A program made the translations under genes and the position numbers. This document shows, in pieces, positions 1 to 11,589 of a stretch of 64,000 bases of DNA (within the stretch, counting starts at the first letter, position 1; the number at the start of each line of letters is the position of its first letter). Source of the stretch: Zygnema cylindricum (lineage: Eukaryota > Streptophyta > Zygnematophyceae > Zygnematales > Zygnemataceae); assembly GCA_037447655.1 (NCBI GenBank), contig JBBHKE010000775.1, positions 287,692 through 351,691 of the forward strand. Direction: 5' to 3'. The notes under the pieces are model-generated. The model did not search any database and was not told the origin of the DNA. It saw only the letters and a list, made by a program, of their open reading frames with translations.

Positions 1-149
1 TACCGCCACATATTGTTGGCGGTTCGAACGAGTATTTTCCGTTTGATGAGTTCCTTTAGTGAATCATCGTCGCCGTATGCGGCCTTTATCCGTCGTAACC
101 ACTGTTCGTCCACTTGCACCGTACTGGTGACTACGCTGAGCTTCGGATC

Positions 150-1742
150 TTACGCTTCGGTCAACGAAGCGCTTTTCTCCCTCACAGAGTCTCCGTTCAC
201 TTGCTGCGGTGCTTGCGGTCGTTGCTCGACTGCCGGCGCAGCGACGTCAGGTCTTCTTGACAGCGCATCCGCCAGGTTCGTTTTGCCCGGCTTATATTCA
301 ATAGCCAGTTCCGGACCGAAGGTTTGCAGAAACGTCATCCAGCGCACTTGTTTCTTGGACAACTTCGGCTAGGTTTGGGGATATTGTAAGGCGTGGTGAT
401 CCGTGATAACCGTGATCCGTTTCCCCTGAACGTAACACTTCTAAACCTCCAACGCATTGATAATAGCTATTGTTTCCTTCTCATGGGTAGCCCAGTTCAA
501 CTCTGCCGCCTTTAGTTTGCGACTGTCGTAGGCGATGGGTTGAAGGCCTTTTCCTTGATCATGCATAAGGATCGCTCCAATAGCCATATCGCTAGCGTCA
601 GTGATTATCGTCCAAGGTAAGTCCGGATCGGGAACAGCTAACACAGGGGCGGTAACCAACCGCTCCTTTAGTGTGTTAAAGGCTGTTCCTTGCGCCGCTT
701 TCCAATCATAGGGCGCATCATTCTTGAGCAATTCCGTGAGCGGTGCAGCGATTTTTGCGAAACCTTCGACAAAACGTCGATAATAGGAGCATAGTCCGAG
801 AAAGCTTCGTAACTCCGTAACATTCGCCGGCTGCGGCCACTCCTTAACTGCCCTAGTCTTGTTTAGATCCACTGCGATTCCGTCCCGGCTCACCACATGG
901 CCTAAAAAATCAATCTTCTCCTTGAAGAAGTCACATTTACTTCTTTTTGCGTATAATTTATGCTTCCGAAGAATTTGTAGGACCGTCCGTAAATGCTTCA
1001 TATGTTCTTCCTCCGTTCGGCTATACACCAATATGTCATCTAAAAAGACGATCACAAACGCGTCCAGATATTGCCGAAAGATGGAATTCATTAAATGCAT
1101 AAAGGTCGCCGGTGCGTTACTCAACCCGAACGGCATTACCCGAAGCTGGAAATGAACGTATCGAGTCCTGAACGCCGTCTTCTCCATTTCATCCTCGGCA
1201 ACTATGATCTGGTGGTAGCCCCTCCGCAAGTCTATTTTCGAAAAATACTTGGCACCTCGAAGTCGATCCAACAATTCGTCGATCCTCGGCAGGGGGTACG
1301 CATTCTTTACCGTTAATTTGTTCAGCGCTCGGTAGTCTACACACATAGGGAAACCTCCATCTTTCTTGTTCACAAAGAGAACGGGGGCTCCACACGGTGA
1401 CTTGCTTGGTTCGATTGCTCCGGCTTCGATCAACTCCGCGAGTTGCTTTTTGAGTTCGTCCAATTCGGTGTAGCTCATCTTGTACATCCGATTAGCCGGG
1501 GGTACCGCTCCAGGAACAAGCTCTATCCTATGGTCTACTTCGCGCTTCGGAGGTAATCCTTCGGGGAGCTTCGGGGGAAATACATCTGCGTACTCCTCGA
1601 GAAGTTTTGTCATGACTTCCGGGGCCTCATCGGAAGTCTTTCCAATGTCGTCACTTTCTTTGGAGAAGAAGTCGGGGTCCTTCTTCTTCCATTCTTCCGG
1701 AATCTCCTCCTTCGCCTCCTCCTTTGGCTGGACGACCGCCAT
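150..1742 (-). pseudogene. gypsy pol fragment: reverse transcriptase and RNase H
   Basis: This is the polymerase part of the gypsy element, which copies element RNA to DNA and degrades the RNA. The open frame 1742-441 (433 aa) starts with a linker ('[17 protein letters not shown]') and runs through the RT palm. It shows the substrate loop '[12 protein letters not shown]' and the catalytic 'FLDD' box, followed by the RNase H start with its first aspartate in '[12 protein letters not shown]'. The frame stops at 441 and RNase H continues in another frame at 362-150, ending with 'KTNLADALSRRP', the usual end of gypsy RNase H. The break between the two pieces makes this a pseudogene. The RT family assignment is certain; activity is unlikely. 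Confidence 0.9.
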
Positions 1743-1929
1743 ACCAATCGCTTCCCCTTTTTTGAGTGCCCTCTTAAGCTGTAAGGCCGAAAGCAGGCGT
1801 CCCTTTTCCGCTCCCTTACCAGCGCTCCCGCTTTTACCTCGAACTCTTCTTCACCTTTCTTCACTCTCATGGCGCCAATTCTCGAATCAATTGTCGGATT
1901 CCATTTTTGCAGCCACGGCTTCCCCAAGA

Positions 1930-2403
1930 TTACCTCATGGTCCCCAAAAGGTAATACATGAAGTTTGTCGTACCATCGGAATTTCCCAATGCCGACGCGT
2001 AACCTCGGGGTACGATGGGTAATAGATAAGGAACTGCCGTCGGCCAATTGTACCGACTGAGTTTCAACCTTTTCACCGTCGCCTCGTTAATGAAGTTCCC
2101 TGATGCTCCGGAGTCCACCATGAAGTTAGCTGCACTCACTCCTATTTGGCCCCGAAATATCAAAGGGAATCCTCCTTCACTGGCTAACCTCATAACGGTA
2201 AGTTTTCCCTTTTTGGGGCCTTTCCGTTTTGAACACTCTCGAGCCATGTGATCTGGAGAACCGCACTGGAAGCATAGTCCATTTTGCCTCCTGCGCTGGA
2301 TTTCCTTGGGGGATAAGTCATTGGTATTTGTCTTCGTAGTTTTCTTCTTTCTTCGCAGGACGTCGACCGCTTCCTTATCCTCATTAATTTCGCCGAGCTC
2401 CAT
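1930..2403 (-). pseudogene. gypsy gag C-terminus (zinc knuckle) and aspartic protease
   Basis: The translation carries a CCHC zinc knuckle, 'CFQCGSPDHMAREC', which in gag binds element RNA. It is followed by an aspartic protease core with the catalytic 'VDSGAS' and downstream 'NFINEATVKRL'. The order knuckle then protease then RT matches gypsy elements. The frame ends at 1930; the following stretch (2047-1610) reads on in another frame towards the RT with 'HVLPFGDHEVILGKPWL', a conserved post-protease motif. At least one frameshift therefore lies near 1930-2050. Confidence 0.85.
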
Positions 2404-2685
2404 GGGGGTTAGACTTTCGTCTCGTCGATGTCCTCCGCTACTGCTCGACCCGTAGTGATACGGTCTCCGGAGGTTAAAGTCGACCGAATCGGTCCGCTCC
2501 GCAAACTAGATGATTGCTGAGAGAGGAGGAGTCGTGCTTTCCCGGGCAAGCCATTGTTCCACATCTCTACGAATAGACGACTTAAGCCCCTTCACGAAAT
2601 GATCGAGGGCTTCATCCTCCGTCATCGTAGGTATTTGAACCTTGCACTCCAAGAACCTTTGCGTAAACTCCATCACTGAAGTTCG

Positions 2686-3138
2686 TTACTTCAATACTGC
2701 GATCTTATCTCTCGCCGCCTTCACCGTGTTGACGGGCTGCCAAGTGTCACGGAGAAGTTGAACGAAGAGTGCCCAAACGGTCGGTAACTCATCGTCCTCC
2801 ACCAATGTTCTCCACCAAGCCCCCGCTGCCCCTTTAAGACGACCACCCGCGTAGTGAATCTTCTCACGATCCGATAGGCTAGGAAAATTCTCGAGATAGT
2901 TCGCAACGGAAAATAGCCTTGAGTCAAGGTTCTTGTGTCTTGCAGGATCAAACTCGTCGGGAAGTCTTAATTTCGGTCTCCGAAAGTCTCGCTCTATGCC
3001 TCCATGAGGTCGCTCCTCTAGACGCGACTCCAAGGCTGTGACAGTGTTACTCAGCTGCGCGTTCTGTAACCTCACACTTTCCAACTCTTTGAGAACTTGC
3101 GCCAACATTTCTGTAGTGGATACACCGTGTTCATCCAT
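2686..3138 (-). pseudogene. gypsy gag N-terminal fragment
   Basis: A 150-aa frame begins 34 nt inside the LTR boundary, just after the primer site. It has a short coiled-coil-like segment ('LKELESVRLQNAQLSN') and then a capsid-like part with 'FDPARHKNLDSRLFSVANYL' and 'LKGAAGAWWRTL', typical of retrotransposon gag. It is broken before the zinc knuckle: the stretch 2404-2685 has no continuous frame joining the two. The start ATG at 3138 is the first after the LTR and fits the element layout. Confidence 0.8.
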
Positions 3139-3157
3139 GTTGTCGAGTCACGGTAAT

Positions 3158-3170
3158 GGCTCTGATACCA
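3158..3170 (-). promoter_or_regulatory. primer-binding site, initiator tRNA-Met 3' end (gypsy)
   Basis: Read on the minus strand the site is TGGTATCAGAGCC. It is complementary to the 3' end of plant initiator tRNA-Met (ending ...GGCUCUGAUACCA) and one base from the LTR edge, as expected for minus-strand DNA priming. Confidence 0.9.
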
Positions 3171-3171
3171 A

Positions 3172-3707
3172 TGTAAAAGGGGCACGATACACCAATGTCA
3201 GCACGTTACAGTGCACAACGGAAAACACCAAGGATCTTCCCGTAGCAACAGCAAGAATACACAGAACTCACAGACAAGGTTGAGTTTTATTACTTGAGAG
3301 AGAGTACAAGGTTGCGCTAGCTGTGTAGGTCTACTTCAAGTGTCCCATTCACTAGGTCTACTCGCCTATTTAAACTAGCTAACTGCTTGTCAATCTAGTA
3401 CTATATAGCTGTACACGTGCACCTTCGCGGCCAACTAAGATCTATCCAAAACTTCGTTCTAGAACTATACAATTCCATCTACATTCTGCGGCGTTGCTCT
3501 GCTGCGCTGCTGCTCTACTGTGTTGTTATGCTGCGCTGCTGCGCTACTAAGTTGCTATGCTGCGCTGCTGCGCTACCAAGTTGCTATGCTGCGCTAGTCT
3601 GGAATCGCAGCTGGGTTGCTCTGGAACCGGAACTGCGCTGCTCTGAAATCGCAACTATAGCAGCCTAGCCCCAGCCACTAAGTACCCAATTCTGTAACCC
3701 TGTTACC
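3172..3707 (-). repeat. 5' LTR of the gypsy element
   Basis: The LTR begins TGTAAAAGGGGC and ends CTGTTAC(C) on the plus strand. The second copy at 19603-20081 ends TGTTACA, so the family has TGTAA...TTACA ends. The U3-like part contains three copies of a 29-bp repeat built on GCTGCGCTGCTGCGCTA (about 3528-3600). The outer edge abuts copia A gag. The target duplication cannot be checked because the other end lies outside the window. Confidence 0.85.
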
Positions 3708-3724
3708 TATAGAAAGGGGGGAAG

Positions 3725-4375
3725 ATGTTCGATTTTTGCAATGAGCTTGCTACACTTTTCATGGAGCTAGAGAGTGCGGGAAAAGATTTTTGTGAAAATG
3801 AAAAGGTTAACTGTTTACTGATGAAGTTACCCGATGAGTTTGAGAACATAGTCAACCGTGTGCAGGACTTGTTGGACTCAAGGTGGATATGGAACTCAGT
3901 GGTAGGGATGATTCTCGTTCGGGAGAATACGATTGAGATCCGAAGGGGAGGAAAGAGTGGGCAAGCCTTGGCAGCTGGGAGGGATTCGAGAAACAAGGAT
4001 TCTCGAAGACCGGTCGGATATTACGGAGAGGGGGAGCAGAAAAATCAAACCTTAGAGTTCGGACCAAGGGCTCCCAAGGGTTTATGTCATTTATGTAAGA
4101 AACCAGGGCACTATATGGCGAAGTGCACTAAGCTAACCAAGCTTCGGTTAAAGGGGGGGCAGACGGCTGGAACCCCGAGAGGAAAGAAAAAAGCCCTTGT
4201 GACACAAGTACTTGAGGTGGAATCCGAAGACGAGGACGATGAGCTCCTATTGGATGAGGAGTTGGAAGCGACAAACGAGGTAAAAATTCCACGAAAGCAA
4301 AAATGTGCTTTCGGTGGATTGAAAGGTGAATCAGGTTGGATTGTAAATTCAGGTGCCTCCATGCGCATGTGTTAG
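3725..4375 (+). pseudogene. copia A gag and protease start
   Basis: The 216-aa frame matches the UBN2-type gag of the copia B copy over its whole first half (for example 'NCLLMKLPDEFENIVNR' here and 'NTLMMKLPEEYENIINR' there). A CCHC zinc knuckle 'CHLCKKPGHYMAKC' follows at roughly residues 119-132. Near the end it enters the protease, where the catalytic DSGAS reads 'VNSGAS', an aspartate to asparagine change that would inactivate it. The N-terminal half of gag was cut off by the gypsy insertion immediately upstream. The frame stops just after the protease motif at 4373. Confidence 0.85.
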
Positions 4376-4734
4376 GATAAACACATGTTCACTTAGATAA
4401 GAAAGATCCCCACCGTAGAGATAGAGTACGGGGAAGGGAGGATAGTCAAAGCTACTCTTGCAAGATCGGTAGATCTGAAAGTGTTAGTAAAATGAAAGAC
4501 ATCGATAGTTACATTCTCCAATGTACTGTTTAATCCGGAACTAAACAAAAACCTCATCTCTACGTCATTATTAGATGATAAGGGTTTTGACAGTAGCACT
4601 AGGAAAGGAGTCTTTACTGCTAGTTTTGAGGAGGAAGTTTATTTCACTGCTGCAAAAGGTAGCCAAGGGATGTTTAGGCTGATTTAAAGCAATAAAAAGA
4701 AAAAAACTTTATTATACTGGTGACAATGATATAA

Positions 4735-5330
4735 TGATGTGGCATAAGAGGCTTGGGCATGTGAATCTAGATAAGCTAAGAGAGATGAAAAAGATTGGAG
4801 TAGTGGAAGGGATTCAGTTGAGTTATAGTGAGAATCTAAGTGTTTGTAGTCGATATGCTCAAGGTAAAGCAATCAGATTGCCCTTTCCCAAAACAACCAC
4901 CTATTAGGGAGAAAAAATTCTAGATTTAGTACACATAGATATTTGGGGCCCGGCTAAAGTGCCCTCACCGGGGGGGAAGAGATTTATGAAGACTATCACT
5001 GATGATTGGTCTCGGTATTCCAGGGTGTATTTTTTGAAAAATATTTTTTGAAAAACAAGTCAGAAGCTCAGGATTGTTTTAGACAATATAAAGCATGGAG
5101 CGAAAAACTTCATGAAACTCCAATCAAGAGAGTAAAGAGTGACAATGGGGGAGAGTATACTTCTAACCAGTTTGAGGATTTTTTGAGGTAAGATAGAGTC
5201 CAACACCAAATGACAGTTCCAAAAAACCCGAAACAGAATGGGGTAGCTGAAAGATTAAACAGGACACTAAGTGATAGTGCAAGAAGTATAGTGTTGGATA
5301 AGAAAATGGGAAAAGGTTTTGGGCATAAGC
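4735..5330 (+). pseudogene. copia A integrase: zinc-binding and catalytic core, broken
   Basis: Reading across several stops gives the pre-integrase zinc region 'MWHKRLGHVNLDKLREMKK', then the catalytic core with its three acidic residues in 'LVHIDIWGP', 'SDNGGEYTS' and 'NGVAERLNRTL'. The HHCC finger is damaged: the expected second cysteine is tyrosine ('CSRYAQGK', compared with 'CSGCAQGK' in copia B). A small local repeat of 'YFLKN' coding sequence near 5035-5055 breaks the frame. Positions 4380-4734 hold the degenerate protease. Confidence 0.8.
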
Positions 5331-5331
5331 A

Positions 5332-6204
5332 ATGAACTGTGCTAACTACCTCAAAAATAGAGTTCTTACTTCAGCTATAAAAGATCAAACGCCTTGTGAT
5401 AGATGGACAGGCCGTAAACCAAACATATCTCACTTAAAGGTTTTCGGCAGTCAAGTATTCAGTCTAGATACAGATCAGTCTAATTGTAAGCTAGATCCTA
5501 AAGGAAAACTGGGATACTTATTAAGATATGATGAGGATGTTGAAGAATATAGAGTTTATGATCTAAAAAGGGAAGATATAATCTTAGTAAAACATCTAGT
5601 AGTTATGGATGAAGGAAAGTCTGTGGATCCCTTCAAGTATGCAAAGTCAGTTAATATCACATTTGAGGCAGAAAATTCCGATGACATTGAGCTTCCTAAC
5701 TATCCAAGTTTTAGAGAAGATGACATTTTGCAGGTACAAATCAAACGAAAAAGGACTCGGCTGCGGAAACTCCAGTGACAACTCTACCTGAAGTGGAAGA
5801 CGTGGTGGAAATTGATTCGGAATCAAGGGATAGGGGAGAAGCCGAGATTGTTCGAAAGAACCCACGAGAACCATCTATTCGGGCCAAATTTTTTTTGGGG
5901 GGGAAGAGAAGTAGCATAAGATTGCAAAAAAATAGGTTAATAAAAAGGTAACAAAACTATCTCATCAAGATGAACCTCAAACTTATGGAGAGGTGATGAC
6001 TTGTCCAGAAAGGAACCGGTGGAAGACAACCATCAATGAGGAGATGGCTTATATTATGGAAGCAGATACTTGGGAGTTAGTGGACTGTCCACCTAACCGA
6101 AAACTAATCGGTTGTAAGTGGGTTTTCAAATTAAAACTGAACCCGGATAACACCACTGAGCGTTACAAAGCCCTATTAGTGGCAAAAGGATTTACACAGA
6201 AAGT
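5332..6204 (+). pseudogene. copia A integrase C-terminus and first part of reverse transcriptase
   Basis: The frame 5332-5778 contains the copia integrase C-terminal signature 'DRWTGRKPNISHLKVFGSQ' and 'YRVYDLKREDI', both with direct counterparts in copia B. A degenerate acidic linker follows. From 5993 the RT N-terminus begins ('WKTTINEEMAYIMEADTW', 'GCKWVFKLKLNPDNT') and reads to 'LVAKGFTQK', where an insertion interrupts it at about 6205. The missing next residues ('IDYEETF') reappear at about 7353. Confidence 0.85.
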
Positions 6205-7350
6205 TAGTGACAATGTTCGACCAAATATTTACACGTACACACAATCTCACAAAATCGTATGTTGAGTCACGCTACGTCACTCAACGAGATTCCTTAAATT
6301 TCTTCAAAGAATCCGGATCGTCCAAAATAAACATTGTATGATTGACGCAATTCCGCGTGGTCACAAAATCCAAACGAAACCATTCGAACCTCCACAATAA
6401 ATTCATTTAATAAATTAAGCACGAAACATCGCGTGCGCACAAAACTAACATTTCAAAACAACACATTGTGCCAGCGGCACGACAGTCCGTACTACGGACG
6501 GACGGCAACGTTACATTATGTCTACGGTACGGCGGTCCGTACTGCGGACGAACGGCAACATTACATCGCGCCAGCGATACTACGGTTTGTACTGCGGACG
6601 AACGACAACGTTACATTTTGCCAGGGGTACAGCGGTCTGTACTGCAGACGGACAAAAAAAAACGATGACAAACACACCGCCTATATAAGGGTTTACAGAA
6701 AGGCGATTGAATGTCTATAATTTATATACTGGTTGTAGACGCTTAGGGTTTTGCGACGCTATGACGTCATGCTTATTTGTGATAACGTCGACGTCATTGA
6801 TTCAAGAACTTTCGGCCATGGCTTCCCGATTTCGTTTTTTCAACTTTATGCCCAAAGGTATTTGAAAGAATTGCTTTCCAAAGCTCTTTTATTGCATACC
6901 CACATTGTCACATTTTGCTCCAAAAAGTTAAAAATAAAACCGATAGTGTGAGAGGGAGAGGGAGGAAGGCGTCTTCACGGACTTCGCTGTTGCGAAATGG
7001 CTTGGTTTCCTTTTTTAAGCTTATTTTACTTTCTTATGACTATTATATTCTTTAAATGATATTTCAGTTCTACCCCTTTTGTACAGATGGTTTTACCATC
7101 GCTATTTTTGCAATAAAGTTTTCGTCTCTTTTTTTTAATTCAGTCGTGTGTTATTACTTAATACACTGTGATAAACTATTAGTGTTGTTCTTCTTGTATA
7201 CTTACTACTTTTTCCTTTACCTCAATATAAGCAATATTTAATGATGCTATTTCAATTCTTTTAAGAAGTACTAAAATAGTGTAATTTACAAGTCATTATG
7301 TACATTAATTGCTTGAATTTTTGTACAAACTAAACATCATACTTGATTCA
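6205..7350 (+). mobile_element. unclassified insertion of about 1.15 kb inside copia A RT
   Basis: RT coding sequence stops after 'GFTQK' and resumes with 'IDYEETF'; copia B carries the uninterrupted version. The intervening DNA has no recognisable protein, no clear terminal inverted repeats and no convincing target duplication. It contains a near-palindrome, TTGAGTCACG...CGTCACTCAA-like, at 6263-6285 and a tandem array at 6470-6655, then AT-rich sequence. It could be a nonautonomous transposon or foreign filler DNA; the exact ends are uncertain by several bases. Confidence 0.7.
6470..6655 (+). repeat. tandem repeat, unit about 50 bp, four copies
   Basis: The motif GTCCGTACTGCGGAC starts at 6486, 6535, 6585 and 6635 with a few changes, so the period is 49-50 bp. 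Each unit contains this imperfect palindrome followed by a GGCAACGTTACAT block. The copies differ by several substitutions. It lies within the unclassified insertion. Confidence 0.85.
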
Positions 7351-7352
7351 TA

Positions 7353-8392
7353 AAATCGACTATGAGGAAACCTTTTCCTCGGTCGTCCGATTTCCCTCCG
7401 TCCGCATACATCTAAGTCTGGCAGCAACGGAAGACATGGAGGTGCACCAGATGGACATCAAGACAACCTTTTTGCATGGAGAATTGGAAGAGGAGATCTT
7501 CATGCAACAACCCGGAGGATTTGTAGAGGAAGGAGAGGAGAGTAAGGTATGCTGGCTGATTAAATCTCTTTATGGTTTGAAACGGAGCCTCGACAGTGGA
7601 ATAAGAAGCTTGATGAGTTTCTTACCGTTCTCGGATATATCCGGATCAGCTCACATCACTCAATCTATGTTTTTGAAGATGAGGAAGGTGTTATACTTAT
7701 TGCAATTTATGTTGATGATTTGCTATTTTTAAGTAAATCAATGAAAAAAATTAATAAAATGAAAACCGATCTTAAAGGGAGATTTGAAATCAAGGATATA
7801 GGGGAAGCAAAATATAATTTGGGAATTCAAGTAGAAAGAGACAGGGATAGATAGATTATTAGATTGAAACAAAAAGAAGCAACAGGGAACATGCTGGAAA
7901 AATTTCAGATGGATAAAGCTAATAGTTATACAACTCCAATGGAGTTAAAGAAGCGAAGTGAGGTGAGTGAGGAAAAAGGATTCACAATCTTAGACGAGGA
8001 ATTAAGTCCTGAAGAACAGAAGTTCATGTAGAGTATTCCTTACATGCTATTCCTTATATGCAATTAGTGGGAAGCCTAATCTATTTTATGAATTGTACCC
8101 GGTCGGATTTAGCTGCGGTTGTAGGAGTACTGAGTAGAAGTCTAAATGCTCCTACTAAGAAGGATTGGGAGGCAGCTAAGAGAGTCCTTAGATATTTGAT
8201 AGGAACTAGGGATCTATGGTTGCATTACGGTGAGGAGAATACTGACATCACTACTTGGAGTGATGTTAGTTATAGTGATGCTCCGATGAGGAGATGTACT
8301 TCTAGATATATATTATATGTGGGTGATGGGGCTTGCTGTTGGAGTAGCAAACAGCAAAATGTTATTGCTCAGTCCACCATGGAGGCTGAGTA
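7353..8392 (+). pseudogene. copia A reverse transcriptase (rest) and RNase H start
   Basis: From 7353 the RT continues with 'IDYEETFSSVVRFPSVRI' and 'VHQMDIKTTFLHGELEEEIF'. It then frameshifts near 7585. The catalytic box appears in another frame at about 7700-7740, with 'YVDDLLFLSKS'. Stops at 7854 and 8030 precede the frame 8058-8392. That frame carries the RT connection ('QLVGSLIYFMNCTRSDLA') and RNase H start ('CCWSSKQQNVIAQSTMEAEY'), where copia B has inserted between the codons for E-Y and M-A. Confidence 0.85.
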
Positions 8393-9282
8393 TGAAATTC
8401 TGTGGTCTCCATTGACCCATAGAATGAGCAGCCTATGTAAAGCATCTAGGACAATATTTGCCCCTTCTACTTTCCCGCTGAATAAGCGCCGACCTAGCAC
8501 ACAAATATTCTGACCACTCTCTTCCCTGTGAGGACAAGACTCCCTTGAGTCCAACGCAAAAAAAAATCACTGAATTTGCTCCCTTGAGCAGTAAGTAATG
8601 GCTGGTCAAAGATGACCTTTATAGTTACAAGCTCTCTTAGAGAGAGAGGTACCTAAATATTACTAAGTCTCGGTCTGCCTACTCAGGACTACCTACTACT
8701 AAACCCTAGTCCAATAGGAACACTATATAGTACAAAAAGGTACAATGGGTGATGTACTTATTGTACGACCATTGTACGACAAGGTCTCCAAGGTGACACT
8801 TGTCAAATCAGAAGCCATGGTTCCTCCTCCCATCTTCTCCGATATCAAATAATGTGGCGCCACGTGGCACCGCGTGACGCTATCTCCGTATGCCGCCGAA
8901 AGCTCACTTCACGTGGCGGCTATAATGCTAACTGTCCGATCAAAACATATTTTACACGGTTCAGATTCGCGTACATGCAGGAATTGCTCCTTTGGGTTAG
9001 TTTACTGTTAATTAGCTGTTGCGTTAATGTTTATATATTTATGAAACCCGTCACGTGTATCTTTTCGTAGCGACTTAATGGTTAATTCTTTAAGCTATAG
9101 AGAATCTAGAGGTCGCAGGCTCAAATCTAGACTTAGGCATTATTTTAGTAAAATACCCTCTACTTCAAAGTTAGTCACTTTCTAAATATGGCGGCAGCCA
9201 TGGCGAGCCTTTGATCCTCACTCTCTTTCTTTAAAGCAAATCTAAAATAGGGAAGTGAACTATTAATTACCGCTTTTCAACA
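8393..9282 (-). repeat. 3' LTR of copia B
   Basis: The 890-bp repeat has TG...CA ends (TGAAATTCTG at the left, TTTTCAACA at the right). It matches 13709-15379 apart from the MITE carried there and scattered substitutions. A palindromic CTCTCTTAGAGAGAGAG block lies at 8631-8648. Confidence 0.92.
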
Positions 9283-9295
9283 CTCCCCTTAATTC

Positions 9296-9733
9296 CTAGT
9301 CACTTTTCAATTTTAATCCACAGATTTCTCTGCAATAAATCAACTTAGGGGAAGGCACTGCTTTTGTCATCATGTCTGCAATCATTTCTTTATCAGTTTT
9401 ATGAACCAGTTTAATAATTTTATTTTCTACCTTCTCTTTGACAAAGCTTAGTCTAATATCCATATGCTTAGCTTTGAAGTGATGTTTCGGATTAGCTGCA
9501 ATAGAGATAGTAGCTTGATTATCACAAAAAATATTTTGAGTTTCAGACATCATGAACCCAAGTTCTTCAAGAAGATACTTAACCCACATTAATTCTTTGG
9601 TGGGAGCACAAGAAGCCATGTATTCAACCTCCATAGTGGACTGAGCAACTACTCTTTGTTGCTTGCTACTCCAACAACATGCATTAGATCCAATTTGAAA
9701 CACATATTCAGTCGTACACCTCCTTAAAGACAC
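9296..9733 (-). pseudogene. copia B RNase H
   Basis: The 145-aa frame contains the C-terminal RNase H of a copia element: 'ACCWSSKQQRVVAQSTMEVEY' continues to 'ELMWVKYLLEELGF', 'IFCDNQATISIAANPKHH' with the catalytic aspartate in CDN, and 'KHMDIRLSFVKEKVEN', ending in 'MTKAVPSPK'. It stops 14 nt before the 3' LTR. The N-terminal part lies upstream in other frames (9734-10056), so the polyprotein is broken. Confidence 0.88.
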
Positions 9734-10056
9734 ATCTCCATAACTGGCATCACTCTAAGTGGTGATGTCAGTGTGCTCCTCTCCCAAATGCAACCATTAT
9801 TCCCTTGTCCCCACCAGATACCTCATCACCCTTTTGGCAGCCTCCCAGTCTCTCTTTCTTGGTTCATTTAGATTTCTACTAAGGACACCTACAGCTGCAG
9901 CTATATCCAGACGGGTTCAGTTCATAAAATAAATTAAACTGCCTACAATATGCCGATAAGGGATATTTTCCATAAATTTTCTTTCTATCTCATCCATCTC
10001 ATCATTAAAGATCAATATTCCTCTTTTTTCACTCCTCTTAGCCACTTTATTCAAAT

Positions 10057-11585
10057 CTATAGGAGTAGTACATCCGTTTGTTTTTTCCATCTGAATTTTT
10101 CTAGCATATTACCGATTGTTTCTTTTTGAGTGAGTCTTATAATTCTATTCCCTCTATCTCTCTCCATCTGAATTCCCGAAATGTATTTTGCTTCGCCGCG
10201 ATCCTTCATATCAAAAATGCTTCTAAGATCCCGTTTTAGTTTGTTAATTTTATCTAAAGACTTGCTTAAGACAAATAAATCATCCATATAAATAGCAATA
10301 AATGTCACTCCATTCTCATCCTCAAATAAATGTATAGAGTAATCTGAACAAATTCTGATATACCCTAAACCGGTCAGAAATTCGTCTAGCTTTATATTCC
10401 TCGTCGCGCGGCTTGCTTAATCCCATAGAGTGATTTTATCAGTTTGCAAACTTTATTTTCTTCCCCACTTTTCACAAATCCTTTCGGTTCCCTCATGTAA
10501 ATTTCTTCTTCCAACTCTCCGTGCAAAAAGGTCGTTTTAATATCCATTTGGTGGATTTCCATATCCTCCGCTGCGGCTAAACTTAAAAGGATTCTAACAA
10601 AAGGAAATCTGACTAGAGATGCAAAGGTTTCTTCGTAGTCTATCCCCTCTTTTTGAGTATAACCTTTTGCAACTAACCTAGCTTTGTACCTCTCAACGGT
10701 ATTATCCGAGTTTAATTTAAGTTTAAACACCCACTTACAACTGATCGGTTTTCGGTCCGGTGGACAATCTACCAAATCCCATGTATTGGCTTCTATGATA
10801 GAGGCCATTTCTTCATTTATAGCTGTGATCCACTGGCTACTTTCTGGAGTGTTTATGGCCTCTAAGTATGTTTGAGGTTCATCTGGGTGAGACATCTTTG
10901 TGAGCTGGTTATTTACTTGTCTTTCTTGAAGTCGTTTACTACTTCTTCTTCCCCCTTCAAAATTGGACGCCGGTATGAAAGACATCCTTGGGTTTCGTTT
11001 TGGAAGGTTTTCAGCTCCCCTATCTTCCAATTCCGGTGTCTCATCAAGTTCCTCATCGGTTTCCACTTCGTATTGTGGCGTTGCCTCGGAGGTTGTCCTT
11101 TCCTCCTTCTCCTTTGGTAGATTTGCAGATTTTTCTTTTTCTCCCTCTTCCTTCTCTTCATTTTCAAAGTCAAAGTCAGAAAACTGATCCGTTTCAAATC
11201 TGATTTTGACTTCTTTATTATATTTGAATGGATCAATGGACTTCTCTTTATTCATCACCACTATGTGTTTTACCAGAAGTATATCTCTCTTTTTCAAGTC
11301 ATACACTCGGTATCCTTTTGTGCTCTCATCATATCCTACAAGATATCCTAGCTTCCCTCTCCCCTCTAACTTCCATTTAGTCTTATCGGAATCCAAACTG
11401 TAGACTTGACTTCCGAACACTCTCAAACTAGACAAATCAGGCTTTCTTCCTGTCCACCTCTCATACGGAGTTTCCTCCTTATTTGCTAAAGTTCGGAAAC
11501 TATTTTTGATGAAATTAGCATAATTTATAGACTCCGCCCAAAACTGCAACCCTATCCTCTTATTAGTTAACATACTTCTGGACAT
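10057..11585 (-). pseudogene. copia B integrase C-terminus and reverse transcriptase
   Basis: The long frame 11585-10392 (397 aa) starts in the integrase C-terminus ('YERWTGRKPDLSSLRVFGSQ', 'YRVYDLKKRDILLVKH'). It passes an acidic low-complexity linker and enters the RT at 'WITAINEEMASIIEANTWDL', 'CKWVFKLKLN' and 'HQMDIKTTFLHGELEEEIY'. It ends after 'SLYGIKQAARRGI', where normal elements read 'LKQAPR'. The catalytic box is in a separate frame (10308-10057): 'IYMDDLFVLSKS', with YMDD in place of the usual YVDD. The break between the two frames disables the enzyme. Confidence 0.88.
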
Positions 11586-11589
11586 ATCT

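Larger units (their letters stand above)
1..3707 (-). mobile_element. Ty3/gypsy LTR retrotransposon, truncated by window edge
   Basis: On the minus strand the order is 5' LTR (3707-3172), primer site, gag, zinc knuckle, aspartic protease, reverse transcriptase and RNase H, which is the Ty3/gypsy order as far as it can be seen. Integrase and the 3' LTR lie outside the window. The reading frames are separated by stops and shifts, so the copy looks dead. It is inserted in opposite orientation into the gag of copia A, whose coding sequence resumes immediately after the LTR. A second LTR of the same family is found alone at 19603-20081. Confidence 0.9.

Noticed and set aside
6470-6655. CRISPR-like array
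   Set aside because: Only four diverged tandem units without distinct spacers, inside a transposon insertion in a eukaryotic genome.
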